Below, piece by piece: positions 9,635 to 18,925 of a stretch of DNA of 64,000 bases. The DNA comes from Bryobacterales bacterium. GTDB lineage: Bacteria; Acidobacteriota; Terriglobia; Bryobacterales; UBA6623. The stretch covers positions 48,310 to 112,309 of the forward strand of contig JAPPMC010000311.1 of NCBI GenBank assembly GCA_028819235.1. Reading direction: 5' to 3'. The position numbers and the translations under genes are program-made. The notes beneath the pieces were generated by a model. That model was not told the origin of the DNA. It saw only the letters and a program-made list of their open reading frames with translations, and searched no databases. Position 1 is the stretch's first letter; each line of letters starts with the position of its first letter.

Positions 9635-12600
9635 CTCTTCGTGATGGCCTCGTCCAGATTCAGCACGAGGCTCGCCAGCGCCGTGTAAGTGGCCCACTCG
9701 TTCAGGCTCCAAGGGCCGCGGGCCGCATCGCCCGCCACCTCGCCAGCCGCAGCCCTGTCCCAGCGGTAGGAACGCATCAGGCGCGCGAGCGTGTCAAGCA
9801 TCACGGCCGTTTCCTCTGGCAGCGGCTCGCGGGCGAGCACGAGGCGAAACAGTGCGTCGGTTCGAGCCCGCGCACGGGACGCCCCCTCCAACACTTGGCC
9901 AGCAATCTCCCGGGCCGCCTCCGTGAAGACCGGGGCATTCATGAGGGCGAGCGCCTGCAGGGGCGTGTTGGTCACTTGACGCCTAGCCGTGCATACCTCT
10001 CTGGCGGGGGCGTCGAACACCGTCATCAGCGGATGCGGAAGCGTGCGCTTCCAGAATGTGTACAGGCTTCGCCGGTACAGATCCTCCCCGGCCCCTTGGT
10101 CCCAAGTCGTTCCCGGGAACGCCTCGCCGACCACTATGCCCTCATAGAGGCCCTCCGGCTGGTGCGGGCGTACGCTTGGACCGCCGACCTGAGACCCGAG
10201 AAGACCCGCCACGGCCAGCGCTTGGTCCCGAATCATCTCTGCGGGCAGCCGAACAATGGGCCCGCGGGCGAGAAGGCGGCTGTCGGGATCGCGACCTCGC
10301 ATCTCAGGACGGCGCTCGGACGCCTGCCGATAGGTGGCGGAGAGCACGATCTGCCGAAGCAGCCGCTTGACGTCCCACCCGGATTCGACGAACTCAGCCG
10401 CCAGCCAGTCGAGCAGGGCCGGATGGCTGGGCGCCTCGCCACGCGTGCCGAAGTCCTCGCTCGTCCTGACAAGCCCGGACCCGAAGAACTGCTGCCAAAG
10501 ACGGTTCACAACGACCCTCGCTGTGGTTGGATGGTCCGGACGGGTCAGCCACCGCGCCAAGCCCAGCCGCGTCTTGGGCTGGCCCTTGGGCCAAGCGCCG
10601 AGCAACGCCTCCGGGACACCTGGCCCAACTGGATCGCCCGGAGCGTCATAACGGCCGCGGAGGAGGACGCGCGTCTGCCTAGGGACGGCCAGCTCCCGCA
10701 TTACCATGGTTGTCGGAAGTTCGCGTCGCAGCGCGAACAGGCGGCGGCGGGCGGCCCCGGCAAGGCTCTCGGAACTGAGCGCTCTGAAGAGCCAGCCGCG
10801 CTCGCGCGGCGACCGGGCCCGCTGAAGGGCCCAAGGCAGGGCCACAGACTCGAAGACTTCCCGCAAATCGCGCTCCGGCAGGGCCGTCCGCCAGACCCCC
10901 AACTCGTCGATCCGACCGCTGAAGCGCTTTGCCTGCCTGCCATTCTCGAGCCCGATGCGATATGGCTCGCGGAACGATGCGGCGGACTGCAAGTCGTCGT
11001 TCAACACCTGCGTCGCCACTTCCCGACCGTCGACGAACAGCCGTACGGAGCTGGCACGCGCCCGCGGCGTCGTCTGGTCCGGCAAGCTCGCGTAGCGTGC
11101 CGCAGCGTGGTGCCACTGGTTGGGACCGATGCCGGCGCCTTGGCTCTGCACCGTAATCGAATACGAGGGGAATCGGTGGCTGAGCCGCAGCTCGATCTCA
11201 TCTCCGACAAGCCGCAACTGGACGCCTGCGCCGTGCACGGCCGATGCCTGGTCGGGGTCGTAGTCGATCGCGGAGAACAGGGGCGCGTCGGACTGGGGTC
11301 TGTCCGCTCGCAACCAGAGGCTGAGAGTGAAGTCTCCTCCTGATCTCAGTTCGCCGAGCTCCGCGCCGCCGAGTTCCGTTGGGGTGCACGCCGGGCCTGA
11401 AACGCCCGGAACGGCACCATCGTCGCAGCCGACCGACAGGTCGGGCAGGCTCGGGTGGCGGGGTGCGCGCAGTGCCTCCAGATCGCCGGTCCCGGGCCGC
11501 CACGCTGCCAAGGCATGGCGCTCCTCAATCTCCAACCGATGGACCGTTTCTTGCAAGGCACGAAGCCGCAAGGCTTGTGACGGTGTGGGGGCGGCAATGA
11601 AGGGGGCGGCGTTCGCCACCCTTCCGGCCTCGCCATGCTCGGGCTGGTTGTTAAAGAACGCGAAGAGGCGGTAGTAGTCGCGCTGCGAGATCGGGTCGTA
11701 ACGGTGGTCATGGCAACGGGCACACTCCAGGGTGATCCCGAGCCACGCTATTCCGACGGTCCGCACGCGGTCGGCGACGTACTCGACGCGGTACTCCTCG
11801 TCGATGATCCCGCCTTCCGAGTTGATTCCGTGGTTCCGGTTGAAGCCAGTCGCGATGCGCTGATCAAGGGTTGGATCTGGGAGCAGGTCGCCAGCCAGCT
11901 GGGCGGTGATGAAACGGTCATATGGAAGGTTGCTGTTGAACGCATCGATCACCCAGTCCCGCCAGCGCCACATCGAACGCTCGGAATCGTTGTTGTACCC
12001 ATGGGTGTCGGCGTAGCGAGCCACGTCCATCCAGTCCATCGCCATTCGCTCCCCGTAGCGCGGCGAGGCCAGCGCCCGATCCACGGCTTCTTCGAAGGCG
12101 CGCTGTCCTCGATGGGCAGCATCCCTGCCAAATGCCACGGTTTCCGGCCAGCTGGGCGGCAGCCCGTGCAGGTCGAGAGTCATCCTCCTAAGCCACACGG
12201 CGGCTCCAGCCTCAGGAGACGGGGCCAAGCCTTCCGCGTCCAACCTCCCGAGGACGAACGGGTCGATCCGGCTCCGGACCCATGAGGGATCCGACACTGG
12301 CGGCGGGGCCGATTTGCGGGGAGGCGAAAAGGCCCAGTGGCCTTCGTAGGCTGCACCTTCGCGGATCCACTGCCGCAGCAGGTCGACTTGGCGCGGATTC
12401 AGAGCAGCCCGGTTTGACGACAGAGGCGGCATCCTAACGGACTCGTCGGCCGTGCCGACGCGGCGGACCAATTCGCTGGAGTCCGGGTCACCCGGAACGA
12501 TTGGGACGCGACCGGAGAGCGTTCTTCCGGTGGCAGACTCTCTCCGGTCAAGCCGCATCCCCGCCTGGCGCAGGGCGGCGTCCGGCCCGTGGCACGGGAA

Positions 12601-12732
12601 GCAGCGCTCGGCCAGAATTGGCCGCACGTCGCGGGTGAAATCGACCGGCTGCCCCTGTATGGCCCCGATTGCCGCGCATCCGGCCAGCGCGGCCGAGCGA
12701 CGCACAACCCATTCAAGACGATTCCGCTGCAT
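9631..12732 (-). CDS. PSD1/DUF1549-DUF1553 protein with N-terminal planctomycete-type cytochrome c domain and a LamG-like domain
   Basis: FTRDVRPILAERCFPCHGPD (CxxCH), HWAFSPP, DUF1549 motif CARCHDHRYDPISQRDYYRLFAFFNN, central LamG-like stretch (DFTLSLWLRADRPQSDAPLFSAI...RIDELGVWRTALPERDLREVF), DUF1553 (NRLWQQFFGSGLVRTSEDFGTRGEAPSHPALLDWLAAEF). Confidence 0.92.
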   Translation of the reverse strand: MQRNRLEWVVRRSAALAGCAAIGAIQGQPVDFTRDVRPILAERCFPCHGPDAALRQAGMRLDRRESATGRTLSGRVPIVPGDPDSSELVRRVGTADESVRMPPLSSNRAALNPRQVDLLRQWIREGAAYEGHWAFSPPRKSAPPPVSDPSWVRSRIDPFVLGRLDAEGLAPSPEAGAAVWLRRMTLDLHGLPPSWPETVAFGRDAAHRGQRAFEEAVDRALASPRYGERMAMDWMDVARYADTHGYNNDSERSMWRWRDWVIDAFNSNLPYDRFITAQLAGDLLPDPTLDQRIATGFNRNHGINSEGGIIDEEYRVEYVADRVRTVGIAWLGITLECARCHDHRYDPISQRDYYRLFAFFNNQPEHGEAGRVANAAPFIAAPTPSQALRLRALQETVHRLEIEERHALAAWRPGTGDLEALRAPRHPSLPDLSVGCDDGAVPGVSGPACTPTELGGAELGELRSGGDFTLSLWLRADRPQSDAPLFSAIDYDPDQASAVHGAGVQLRLVGDEIELRLSHRFPSYSITVQSQGAGIGPNQWHHAAARYASLPDQTTPRARASSVRLFVDGREVATQVLNDDLQSAASFREPYRIGLENGRQAKRFSGRIDELGVWRTALPERDLREVFESVALPWALQRARSPRERGWLFRALSSESLAGAARRRLFALRRELPTTMVMRELAVPRQTRVLLRGRYDAPGDPVGPGVPEALLGAWPKGQPKTRLGLARWLTRPDHPTTARVVVNRLWQQFFGSGLVRTSEDFGTRGEAPSHPALLDWLAAEFVESGWDVKRLLRQIVLSATYRQASERRPEMRGRDPDSRLLARGPIVRLPAEMIRDQALAVAGLLGSQVGGPSVRPHQPEGLYEGIVVGEAFPGTTWDQGAGEDLYRRSLYTFWKRTLPHPLMTVFDAPAREVCTARRQVTNTPLQALALMNAPVFTEAAREIAGQVLEGASRARARTDALFRLVLAREPLPEETAVMLDTLARLMRSYRWDRAAAGEVAGDAARGPWSLNEWATYTALASLVLNLDEAITKR

Positions 12733-12856
12733 GGACCGATGGCGCCGGACCCGTGCCCATGATAGCCGCGCACGGACGGGCCACGCCCACGGCCGCCGGC
12801 CGGCACCGGCGCTCCTCCGCACGGACGGCTAGCCAAAGTCTGCCGCTTCAGTCCAG

Positions 12857-13366
12857 TCAATGCACGGCACGGGCGTGGCGCGCGCGTGGGTCCGGCAGCT
12901 GTTGGAGCAACTCCCTGACCGTGACCAGCCTGGCCGGGTGGATGACCTCAGGTGCAATCTCGGCCAGCGGCTCCAGCACGAACCGCCGCTCGCACATCCT
13001 CGGATGGGGAATGACCAAGTCCGCGTCCGATCGGCGCTCCCCTTCGTAGAGGAGGATGTCGATGTCGAGCGTCCGTGGAGCGTTCCGGGCAGATCGTCGA
13101 CGCCCACGCCGACGCTCGATGCGCAGCGCGAGCTCCAGCAGCGCCCGCGGGCTCAGGTCCGACTCCAAGCAGACGCAGGCGTTCAGGAACGGACCGCCAT
13201 CCGGGCAGTCCACCGGCTCCGTCTCGATCATCCGTGAGCGCGCCGCCACGCTACCATGCCGGGCCAATGCACGAACGGCGAACTGCAGGTGCCTGCGCCG
13301 GCAACCGAGATTCGATCCGAGGCCGAGGTACGCCCAAACCAGGGGCTTACTTCGAATGCTGGGCAT
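12857..13366 (-). CDS. folK: 2-amino-4-hydroxy-6-hydroxymethyldihydropteridine diphosphokinase
   Basis: AYLGLGSNLGCRRRHLQFAVRAL...NACVCLESDLSPRALLELALRIERRRGRRR...PRTLDIDILLYEGERRSDADLVIPHPRMCERRFVLEPLAEIAP. Confidence 0.95.
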   Translation of the reverse strand: MPSIRSKPLVWAYLGLGSNLGCRRRHLQFAVRALARHGSVAARSRMIETEPVDCPDGGPFLNACVCLESDLSPRALLELALRIERRRGRRRSARNAPRTLDIDILLYEGERRSDADLVIPHPRMCERRFVLEPLAEIAPEVIHPARLVTVRELLQQLPDPRARHARAVH

Positions 13367-13535
13367 TCGGAGACGGTCCTAGAGCGACGCACGGCCCAGC
13401 GGCCGACGTTGGCGCTGCGGCGGCGATAACCCCAGCCGCCAGCGTCAGCGTCTGCCTTCGCTGAATTCTGAACAGCCCGACCCATGGGACGGGACGAGCA
13501 CTTCGGCTTATTGATCGCTGATTCATCTCGGCCTG

Positions 13536-13910
13536 TCAATCGTTGGATGTAGTCCCCGTTCGATACACCTCGACAGCGGCCCACGGGACCCCGTGCTCGG
13601 CCAAGGCTGACGGCTTTCTGACCCGGATCCGGGCCGCTGATGCCGCGAATCTCTCCAGCAAGGCCGCCGCAACCCTTTCCGCAATGGTCTCAATGAGAGC
13701 GTAGGGCCGAAGGGCGGCCACTCGCGCCGCCTCGCGACGCACGCCCACGTAGTCAATGGCGTCCGCGATCGAGTCCGTCCTCGCAGCGCGGCTCACATCG
13801 CAGATCAGCTCAACGTCGACGAGGATCGGCTGCGGGTATCGACGCTCCTGCTCTGTGCAGCCGACGGCCGCCTCCAGCGGGATCCGGGGAATCAAGATCC
13901 TATCGGCCAT
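13536..13910 (-). CDS. folB: Dihydroneopterin aldolase
   Basis: ILIPRIPLEAAVGCTEQERRYPQPILVDVELICDVSRAARTDSIADAIDYVGV...IRVRKPSALAEHGVPWAAVEVYRT. Confidence 0.92.
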   Translation of the reverse strand: MADRILIPRIPLEAAVGCTEQERRYPQPILVDVELICDVSRAARTDSIADAIDYVGVRREAARVAALRPYALIETIAERVAAALLERFAASAARIRVRKPSALAEHGVPWAAVEVYRTGTTSND

Positions 13911-14727
13911 CGCACGCCTCCAACACCTCTACGAGAACTTCCAGGACACGGCGGCACTGTGGCACGTCGTGGACGCGCACGATCGCGGCCCCGTTCATCA
14001 CCGCCGCCGCAACCGCCGCAAGCGTCCCCTCCAGCCGGTCCACTACCGGAAGGCGGCTGGGCAGGGTCCCCAAGAACGACTTGCGCGAGGGACCGACAAC
14101 GACGGGATACCCCAGATCAGCGATGTCGCGCAGGCGTCCAAGGATTTCGAAGTTCTGCCTGGCCGTCTTGCCGAAGCCCAAACCCGGGTCCACGGCGATC
14201 TCCCGGACCCCGGCACGCTTGGCGGCCTGAGCCTGGCTCTGCAGGTAGCCACGGACCTCGAGCACCACATCTTCGTATGCCGTATTGCGCTGCATCGTCG
14301 CGGGCGTGCCCCGCATGTGCATCAGCACGACACTCGCGCCCGTCTCCGCGGCTACCCTGACCATTGCGGGATCGCGCAGGCCGCTGACGTCGTTGATGAT
14401 CGCGGTGCCGCGGTCCACGCAGAACCGGGCCACGCGGGCCTTCCTGGTGTCGATCGAGATCGGCACATCAGTGTTGGCGGCAAGCCTCTCCACCACAGGG
14501 AGCACGCGACCGAGCTCCACGTCCTCACTGACGGCGGTCGCGCCAGGACGCGTGCTCTCTCCGCCAACATCCAAGATGTCCGCACCCTCCGAAACCATCT
14601 CTAGGCCGCGGTCCACCGCGAGCACGGGGTCCAAGTAGCAGCCTCCGTCAGAGAACGAGTCCGGAGTGACGTTCAGCACGCCCATGAGGAGCGGCCGTGG
14701 CGAGTCGAAGCAGCGGCGGCGCGGCAC
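13900..14727 (-). CDS. folP: Dihydropteroate synthase
   Basis: LLMGVLNVTPDSFSDGGCYLDPVLAVDRGLEMVSEGADILDVGGESTRPGA...ISIDTRKARVARFCVDRGTAIINDVSGLRDP...IAVDPGLGFGKTARQNFEIL. Start placed at GTG 14727; the ORF-track start at 15018 would overlap the divergent sulfatase gene. Confidence 0.93.
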   Translation of the reverse strand: MPRRRCFDSPRPLLMGVLNVTPDSFSDGGCYLDPVLAVDRGLEMVSEGADILDVGGESTRPGATAVSEDVELGRVLPVVERLAANTDVPISIDTRKARVARFCVDRGTAIINDVSGLRDPAMVRVAAETGASVVLMHMRGTPATMQRNTAYEDVVLEVRGYLQSQAQAAKRAGVREIAVDPGLGFGKTARQNFEILGRLRDIADLGYPVVVGPSRKSFLGTLPSRLPVVDRLEGTLAAVAAAVMNGAAIVRVHDVPQCRRVLEVLVEVLEACDGR

Positions 14728-14800
14728 TTGCCTACCATTGTGCCCGTCTCGCCTCGGGCCGCTATGGAACGCTAGCCCCCTCTGATATCCTTGCCATGCA

Positions 14801-16219
14801 ATGCGACAGACGCGCCGGGAAGTGCTGGGCACTCTTGCCACAGCGGCGGGGGCCGCACTCGGGTGCGGACCGCGTGCCTCGCCCGCACGGCCCCCGAACG
14901 TCCTCATCCTGCTCACCGACGACCAGCGCTTCGACATGTTCGGAGCCGGGGGCAACCCGATCATCCGCACCCCCAACATGGACCGTCTCGCGGATGAGGG
15001 GGTCCTCTTCACGAACAACTACGTCACGACCTCGATCTGCGCGGTCTCGCGGGCGTCGTTCTTCACCGGCCTGTACGCCCGTTGCCACGGAATCCACGGC
15101 TTCGCCACGCCGCTGAGCGACGAGCAGCACCAGCAGAGCTATCCGGTGCGCCTGCGCGAGGCGGGTTACCGCACGGGCTTCGTCGGTAAGTACGGTGTCG
15201 GTAACGCGCAACACATCGAGGACGCCGCCAAGCGCTTCGACTACTTCGAAGGCTGGCCGGGTCAGGGCCAGTACTTGGTTCCCGACCGGGCGCACATGAC
15301 GGAGCACCTCGGGAACCAGGCGCTGGAATTCCTGCACGGGACTACGACCGACCAGCCGTGGAACTTGTCGGTCAGCTTCAAGGCGCCCCACGTCCAAGAC
15401 GGGGTCGCACCGTACTTCATCAACGATCCGAGGCTGGATGACATGTATGACGGCCTGCGGCTGCAACCGTTCCCGCACATGGACGGCTCGTACTACCGCT
15501 CGCTGCCTGAGTTCCTGCAGGCCGACACCGAAAGCCGCATCCGATTCGAGCGGCGCTTCGGGACGCCGGAGCGGTGGGAGGAGTCGGTCAAGCGCTACTA
15601 CGCGCTCATCCACGGTGTCGACCTCCAGATAGGGCGCATGCTCGAAACGCTCGAGGCCAACGGCCAGCTGGACAACACGGTTGTCATCTTCACGGGCGAC
15701 AACGGCTTCTTCCTCGGCGAGCGAGGCTGGGCCGGCAAGTGGTATATGCACGAGGAGTCAATCCGCACGCCGATGGTCATCCGCGACCCGAGGCCGGGTG
15801 CCCGGGCCGGGACGAGGTGCCGGGAGATGACGCTGAACATCGACGTCTGCCCGACGATCCTGAGCGCGGCCGGGCTCGAAGCGCCACGCTCCATGAACGG
15901 CCGCGACCTACTCCCGCTCGTCCGGGGCGAGTCTCCCGCATGGCGCTCGGAATGGTTCTACGAGCACCTCTTCGAACATCCGCGCGTTCCAAAGAGCGAA
16001 GGAGTCCACACCGGCGACTGGAAGTACTTCGTCTTCCACGAATCGCGACCGCCGCATGAGGAGGCGTACCATCTGGCGGCCGACCCACACGAAACGATCA
16101 ATCTGGCGGATTCTGAGCAGCACGCCGCCGAACTCGATCGACTGCGGGGCCGAATGCAAGCTTGGACGGAGAATCTTGAGGCGTGGACCTTTAGCAGCCC
16201 TTGGTCTGAGCCAGCCTGA
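14801..16219 (+). CDS. Sulfatase (arylsulfatase family), secreted
   Basis: Twin-arginine-like start MRQTRREVLGTLATAAGAALGCG; PNVLILLTDDQRFDMFG; SICAVSRASFFTGLY active-site region; GDNGFFLGERGWAGKWYMHEESIRTPMVIRDPRPG. Confidence 0.93.
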   Translation: MRQTRREVLGTLATAAGAALGCGPRASPARPPNVLILLTDDQRFDMFGAGGNPIIRTPNMDRLADEGVLFTNNYVTTSICAVSRASFFTGLYARCHGIHGFATPLSDEQHQQSYPVRLREAGYRTGFVGKYGVGNAQHIEDAAKRFDYFEGWPGQGQYLVPDRAHMTEHLGNQALEFLHGTTTDQPWNLSVSFKAPHVQDGVAPYFINDPRLDDMYDGLRLQPFPHMDGSYYRSLPEFLQADTESRIRFERRFGTPERWEESVKRYYALIHGVDLQIGRMLETLEANGQLDNTVVIFTGDNGFFLGERGWAGKWYMHEESIRTPMVIRDPRPGARAGTRCREMTLNIDVCPTILSAAGLEAPRSMNGRDLLPLVRGESPAWRSEWFYEHLFEHPRVPKSEGVHTGDWKYFVFHESRPPHEEAYHLAADPHETINLADSEQHAAELDRLRGRMQAWTENLEAWTFSSPWSEPA

Positions 16220-16416
16220 GCACCCGGGGCCGTCGGCCGACCTGCCGCGGCGCCGCCGAAGAGGCCGCGGCTCGCGCGCGCCGTCGGACCTGAACATCCG
16301 TGTAGTCGGAAGGCGTGCCGGAACGTGGAGGATCCCCAGCCGCGGAATGAGTTCGGAACGGCGGACCGAGGAGGCCCGACTGGAAGCAGGTCTCCAGGCA
16401 AGGCTTGGCGGGCCAC

Positions 16417-17187
16417 CTAGCCCACCAGCCCTTCCAAGGGCGAGCTAGCCGAAGCGTACAGCCGCCTCGGCATGCGACCGGCCTCGTACGCCAGCCTTCC
16501 GCCGTCCACGGCCAGCTTCATCGCTTCGGCCATCTTCACCGGATCGTCCGCCAAGGCGATGGCCGTGTTCATCAGGACGCCGTCGGCACCGAGTTCCATG
16601 GCGAGCGCGGCGTCCGAAGCAGTGCCGACCCCCGCGTCGACGATCAGAGGGACAGCGTCGATCTTCTCTCGCAGGATGCGCAGAGCTGCAGGGTTTTGCA
16701 CTCCCAGCCCTGATCCGATGGGAGCCGCCAGCGGCATGACTGCGGACGCCCCCGAGTCGATCAGCTTCCGCGCGACTATCAGGTCGTCACTCGTGTAGGG
16801 GAGCACGACAAAGCCTTCCCTGACCAACGTTCGCGTCGCCTCAAGGAGCCCCTCGGTGTCCGGGTACAGCGTCTCAGAATCTCCGATCACCTCAAGCTTG
16901 ACCCAGTTAGACATGCCCACTTCCCGAGCGAGGCGTGCCGTCCGAATGGCGGCATCGGCGGTGTAGCAGCCGGCGGTGTTGGGAAGGAGGAAGGTCTTCT
17001 CCCGGTCGATGTAGTCGACCAAGGACTCCTTGCTGGGATCATTCAGGTTGACCCTCCGCACGGCCACGGTGACCATGGACGCGCCTGACACGCGGTGGCA
17101 ACTGCGCATCTCTTCGAAGGTGCGATACTTGCCAGTACCGACGATCAAGCGCGAAGCGAATTCGCGGCCAGCGATCCGGAGGCTCAT
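16417..17187 (-). CDS. thiG: Thiazole synthase
   Basis: [27 protein letters not shown]...[25 protein letters not shown]...[26 protein letters not shown]...[15 protein letters not shown]...[68 protein letters not shown]. Confidence 0.96.
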   Translation of the reverse strand: MSLRIAGREFASRLIVGTGKYRTFEEMRSCHRVSGASMVTVAVRRVNLNDPSKESLVDYIDREKTFLLPNTAGCYTADAAIRTARLAREVGMSNWVKLEVIGDSETLYPDTEGLLEATRTLVREGFVVLPYTSDDLIVARKLIDSGASAVMPLAAPIGSGLGVQNPAALRILREKIDAVPLIVDAGVGTASDAALAMELGADGVLMNTAIALADDPVKMAEAMKLAVDGGRLAYEAGRMPRRLYASASSPLEGLVG

Positions 17188-17253
17188 GTCTTCGATGGTA
17201 GCGGGTGCGGGCCAGCGGATTCCGAGGCCGGCTGGCAGGATCGTGACGGGGCG

Positions 17254-18288
17254 ATGTTCGTAGACGAGGCGTTGGTGAAAGTCCGGGCCGGAGACGGCGG
17301 CAACGGCTGCATAGCGTTCCGCCGGGAGAAGTTCGTGCCTAGGGGCGGCCCTTCGGGCGGCGACGGAGGAAACGGTGGGGACGTCGTGCTGCGGTCCACA
17401 TCCCGGCTCAACACCCTGACGCACTTCCGCTACCAGCCCGAGCAGATGGCTGAGAACGGCCGGCATGGCGAAGGCAGCAATCGCACGGGCCGGTCAGGGT
17501 GTGAGCTCGTCCTAGAGGTACCCGCCGGAACGCTTGTCTACGATGCCGAGAGCGGCGAACTGCTGCGGGACTTTGACGGGCCGGGACAACGGTTCCTGGC
17601 GGCGCTCGGGGGACGCGGCGGACGCGGAAACACGCGCTTCAAGTCCTCCACGAACCGAGCGCCCCGCTTCGCCGAGGACGGCTTGCCGGGCCAAGGGGCC
17701 ACCCTGCGCCTGCGGCTCAAGCTGCTGGCCGACGTCGGGCTGGTGGGATTCCCCAACGTCGGCAAGTCGACCCTGATCTCAGTCGTCTCCGCCGCGCGCC
17801 CAAAGGTTGCAGACTATCCCTTCACAACACTGCACCCCAATCTGGGCGTGGTGGAGCTCGGGGACTTCGAGACGTTCGTGATGGCTGACATTCCCGGGCT
17901 GATCGAGGGCGCACATGAAGGACACGGCCTCGGTGACCGGTTCCTGCGCCATATCGAGCGCACGAAACTGCTGCTGCACATGGTGGACCTCAGCGACGCG
18001 GACGGCAGGGACTGCGTTGAGGACTTCGAGATCGTGGAGCGGGAGCTGCGCAGCTTCTCGACCGCGCTGGCCTCGAAGCCGCGCATCGTGGCAGGCTCGA
18101 AACTGGACGCCATGCAGGATCCGAGTCGGCTGGAATCCCTCCGAAGCCACTGCGGAGCGCGTGGCCTCGAAGTCAAGGCAATCTCATCCGTCACGCGTTC
18201 GGGAATCCGCGACCTGCTCGAGTCTGTCCGGAGGCGCCTACACGAGATGCGCAAATCGGCTCAAGCGCCTGTGGAAGAGGGGAACTAG
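17254..18288 (+). CDS. obg: GTPase Obg/CgtA
   Basis: Obg fold [46 protein letters not shown] and G-domain [40 protein letters not shown]. Confidence 0.97.
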   Translation: MFVDEALVKVRAGDGGNGCIAFRREKFVPRGGPSGGDGGNGGDVVLRSTSRLNTLTHFRYQPEQMAENGRHGEGSNRTGRSGCELVLEVPAGTLVYDAESGELLRDFDGPGQRFLAALGGRGGRGNTRFKSSTNRAPRFAEDGLPGQGATLRLRLKLLADVGLVGFPNVGKSTLISVVSAARPKVADYPFTTLHPNLGVVELGDFETFVMADIPGLIEGAHEGHGLGDRFLRHIERTKLLLHMVDLSDADGRDCVEDFEIVERELRSFSTALASKPRIVAGSKLDAMQDPSRLESLRSHCGARGLEVKAISSVTRSGIRDLLESVRRRLHEMRKSAQAPVEEGN

Positions 18289-18884
18289 TGCGGCTCGGAC
18301 TGTTTGGCGGCTCCTTCGACCCCGTCCACGGTGGTCACGTCGAGGCTGCGCTCGCAGCCGCCGAGGCATGCCGGCTGGACCGTGTGCTGGTCATCCCCAG
18401 TGGCCATCCGCCGCACAAGCATGGCGGCTGTCGCGCGGACTACGAGCACCGCTACGGGATGGTCAGTCTGGCCTGCAAGGCCGATCGGCGCCTGCGACCG
18501 AGCCGGCTGGAACAGCCGCGCGCCTCGGGCAAGCCGCACTATTCCATCAACACGGTGGACGCCGTGATCGCGTCAATGGCCCATGAGCCCCCGTTGCGCC
18601 TGATCCTCGGGGCCGATGCCTTCGCGGATCTGGCTTCATGGAAGAGCGTTCGCCGCGTCGTCGCTTCGGTCAGCTTCGTGGTGGTCACCCGCAAAGGGTA
18701 CGAAGCCCACGCCGGTCGCAATGCGCCCGCCACCCCCGAACGGATTGTGCATTGCGCACACCCCGCGTCGTCACGGCTGGTCCGACACCGGGCCAAGATC
18801 GGGGGATCCCTGGCCGACCTTGCACCTCCCAAAGTGTGCGCGTACATTTGGGAACACGGCCTGTACCGCGCGGAGACGGTCTAG
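18288..18884 (+). CDS. nadD: Nicotinate-nucleotide adenylyltransferase
   Basis: RLGLFGGSFDPVHGGHVEAALAAAEACRLDRVLVIPSGHPPHK...PHYSINTVDAV...LRLILGADAFADLASWKSV. GTG start overlaps the obg stop (TAGTG). Confidence 0.93.
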   Translation: MRLGLFGGSFDPVHGGHVEAALAAAEACRLDRVLVIPSGHPPHKHGGCRADYEHRYGMVSLACKADRRLRPSRLEQPRASGKPHYSINTVDAVIASMAHEPPLRLILGADAFADLASWKSVRRVVASVSFVVVTRKGYEAHAGRNAPATPERIVHCAHPASSRLVRHRAKIGGSLADLAPPKVCAYIWEHGLYRAETV

Positions 18885-18925
18885 TCGGAGGGCCCGAGCA
18901 CGGCCGTGCGCCCTACAATTGGGCA

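Noticed and set aside
9451-11343. 630-aa plus-strand ORF antisense to the PSD1 gene
   Set aside because: Sequence is Pro/Arg/Gly-rich with no recognisable family, and the opposite strand has a clear DUF1549/1553 protein; a high-GC shadow ORF.
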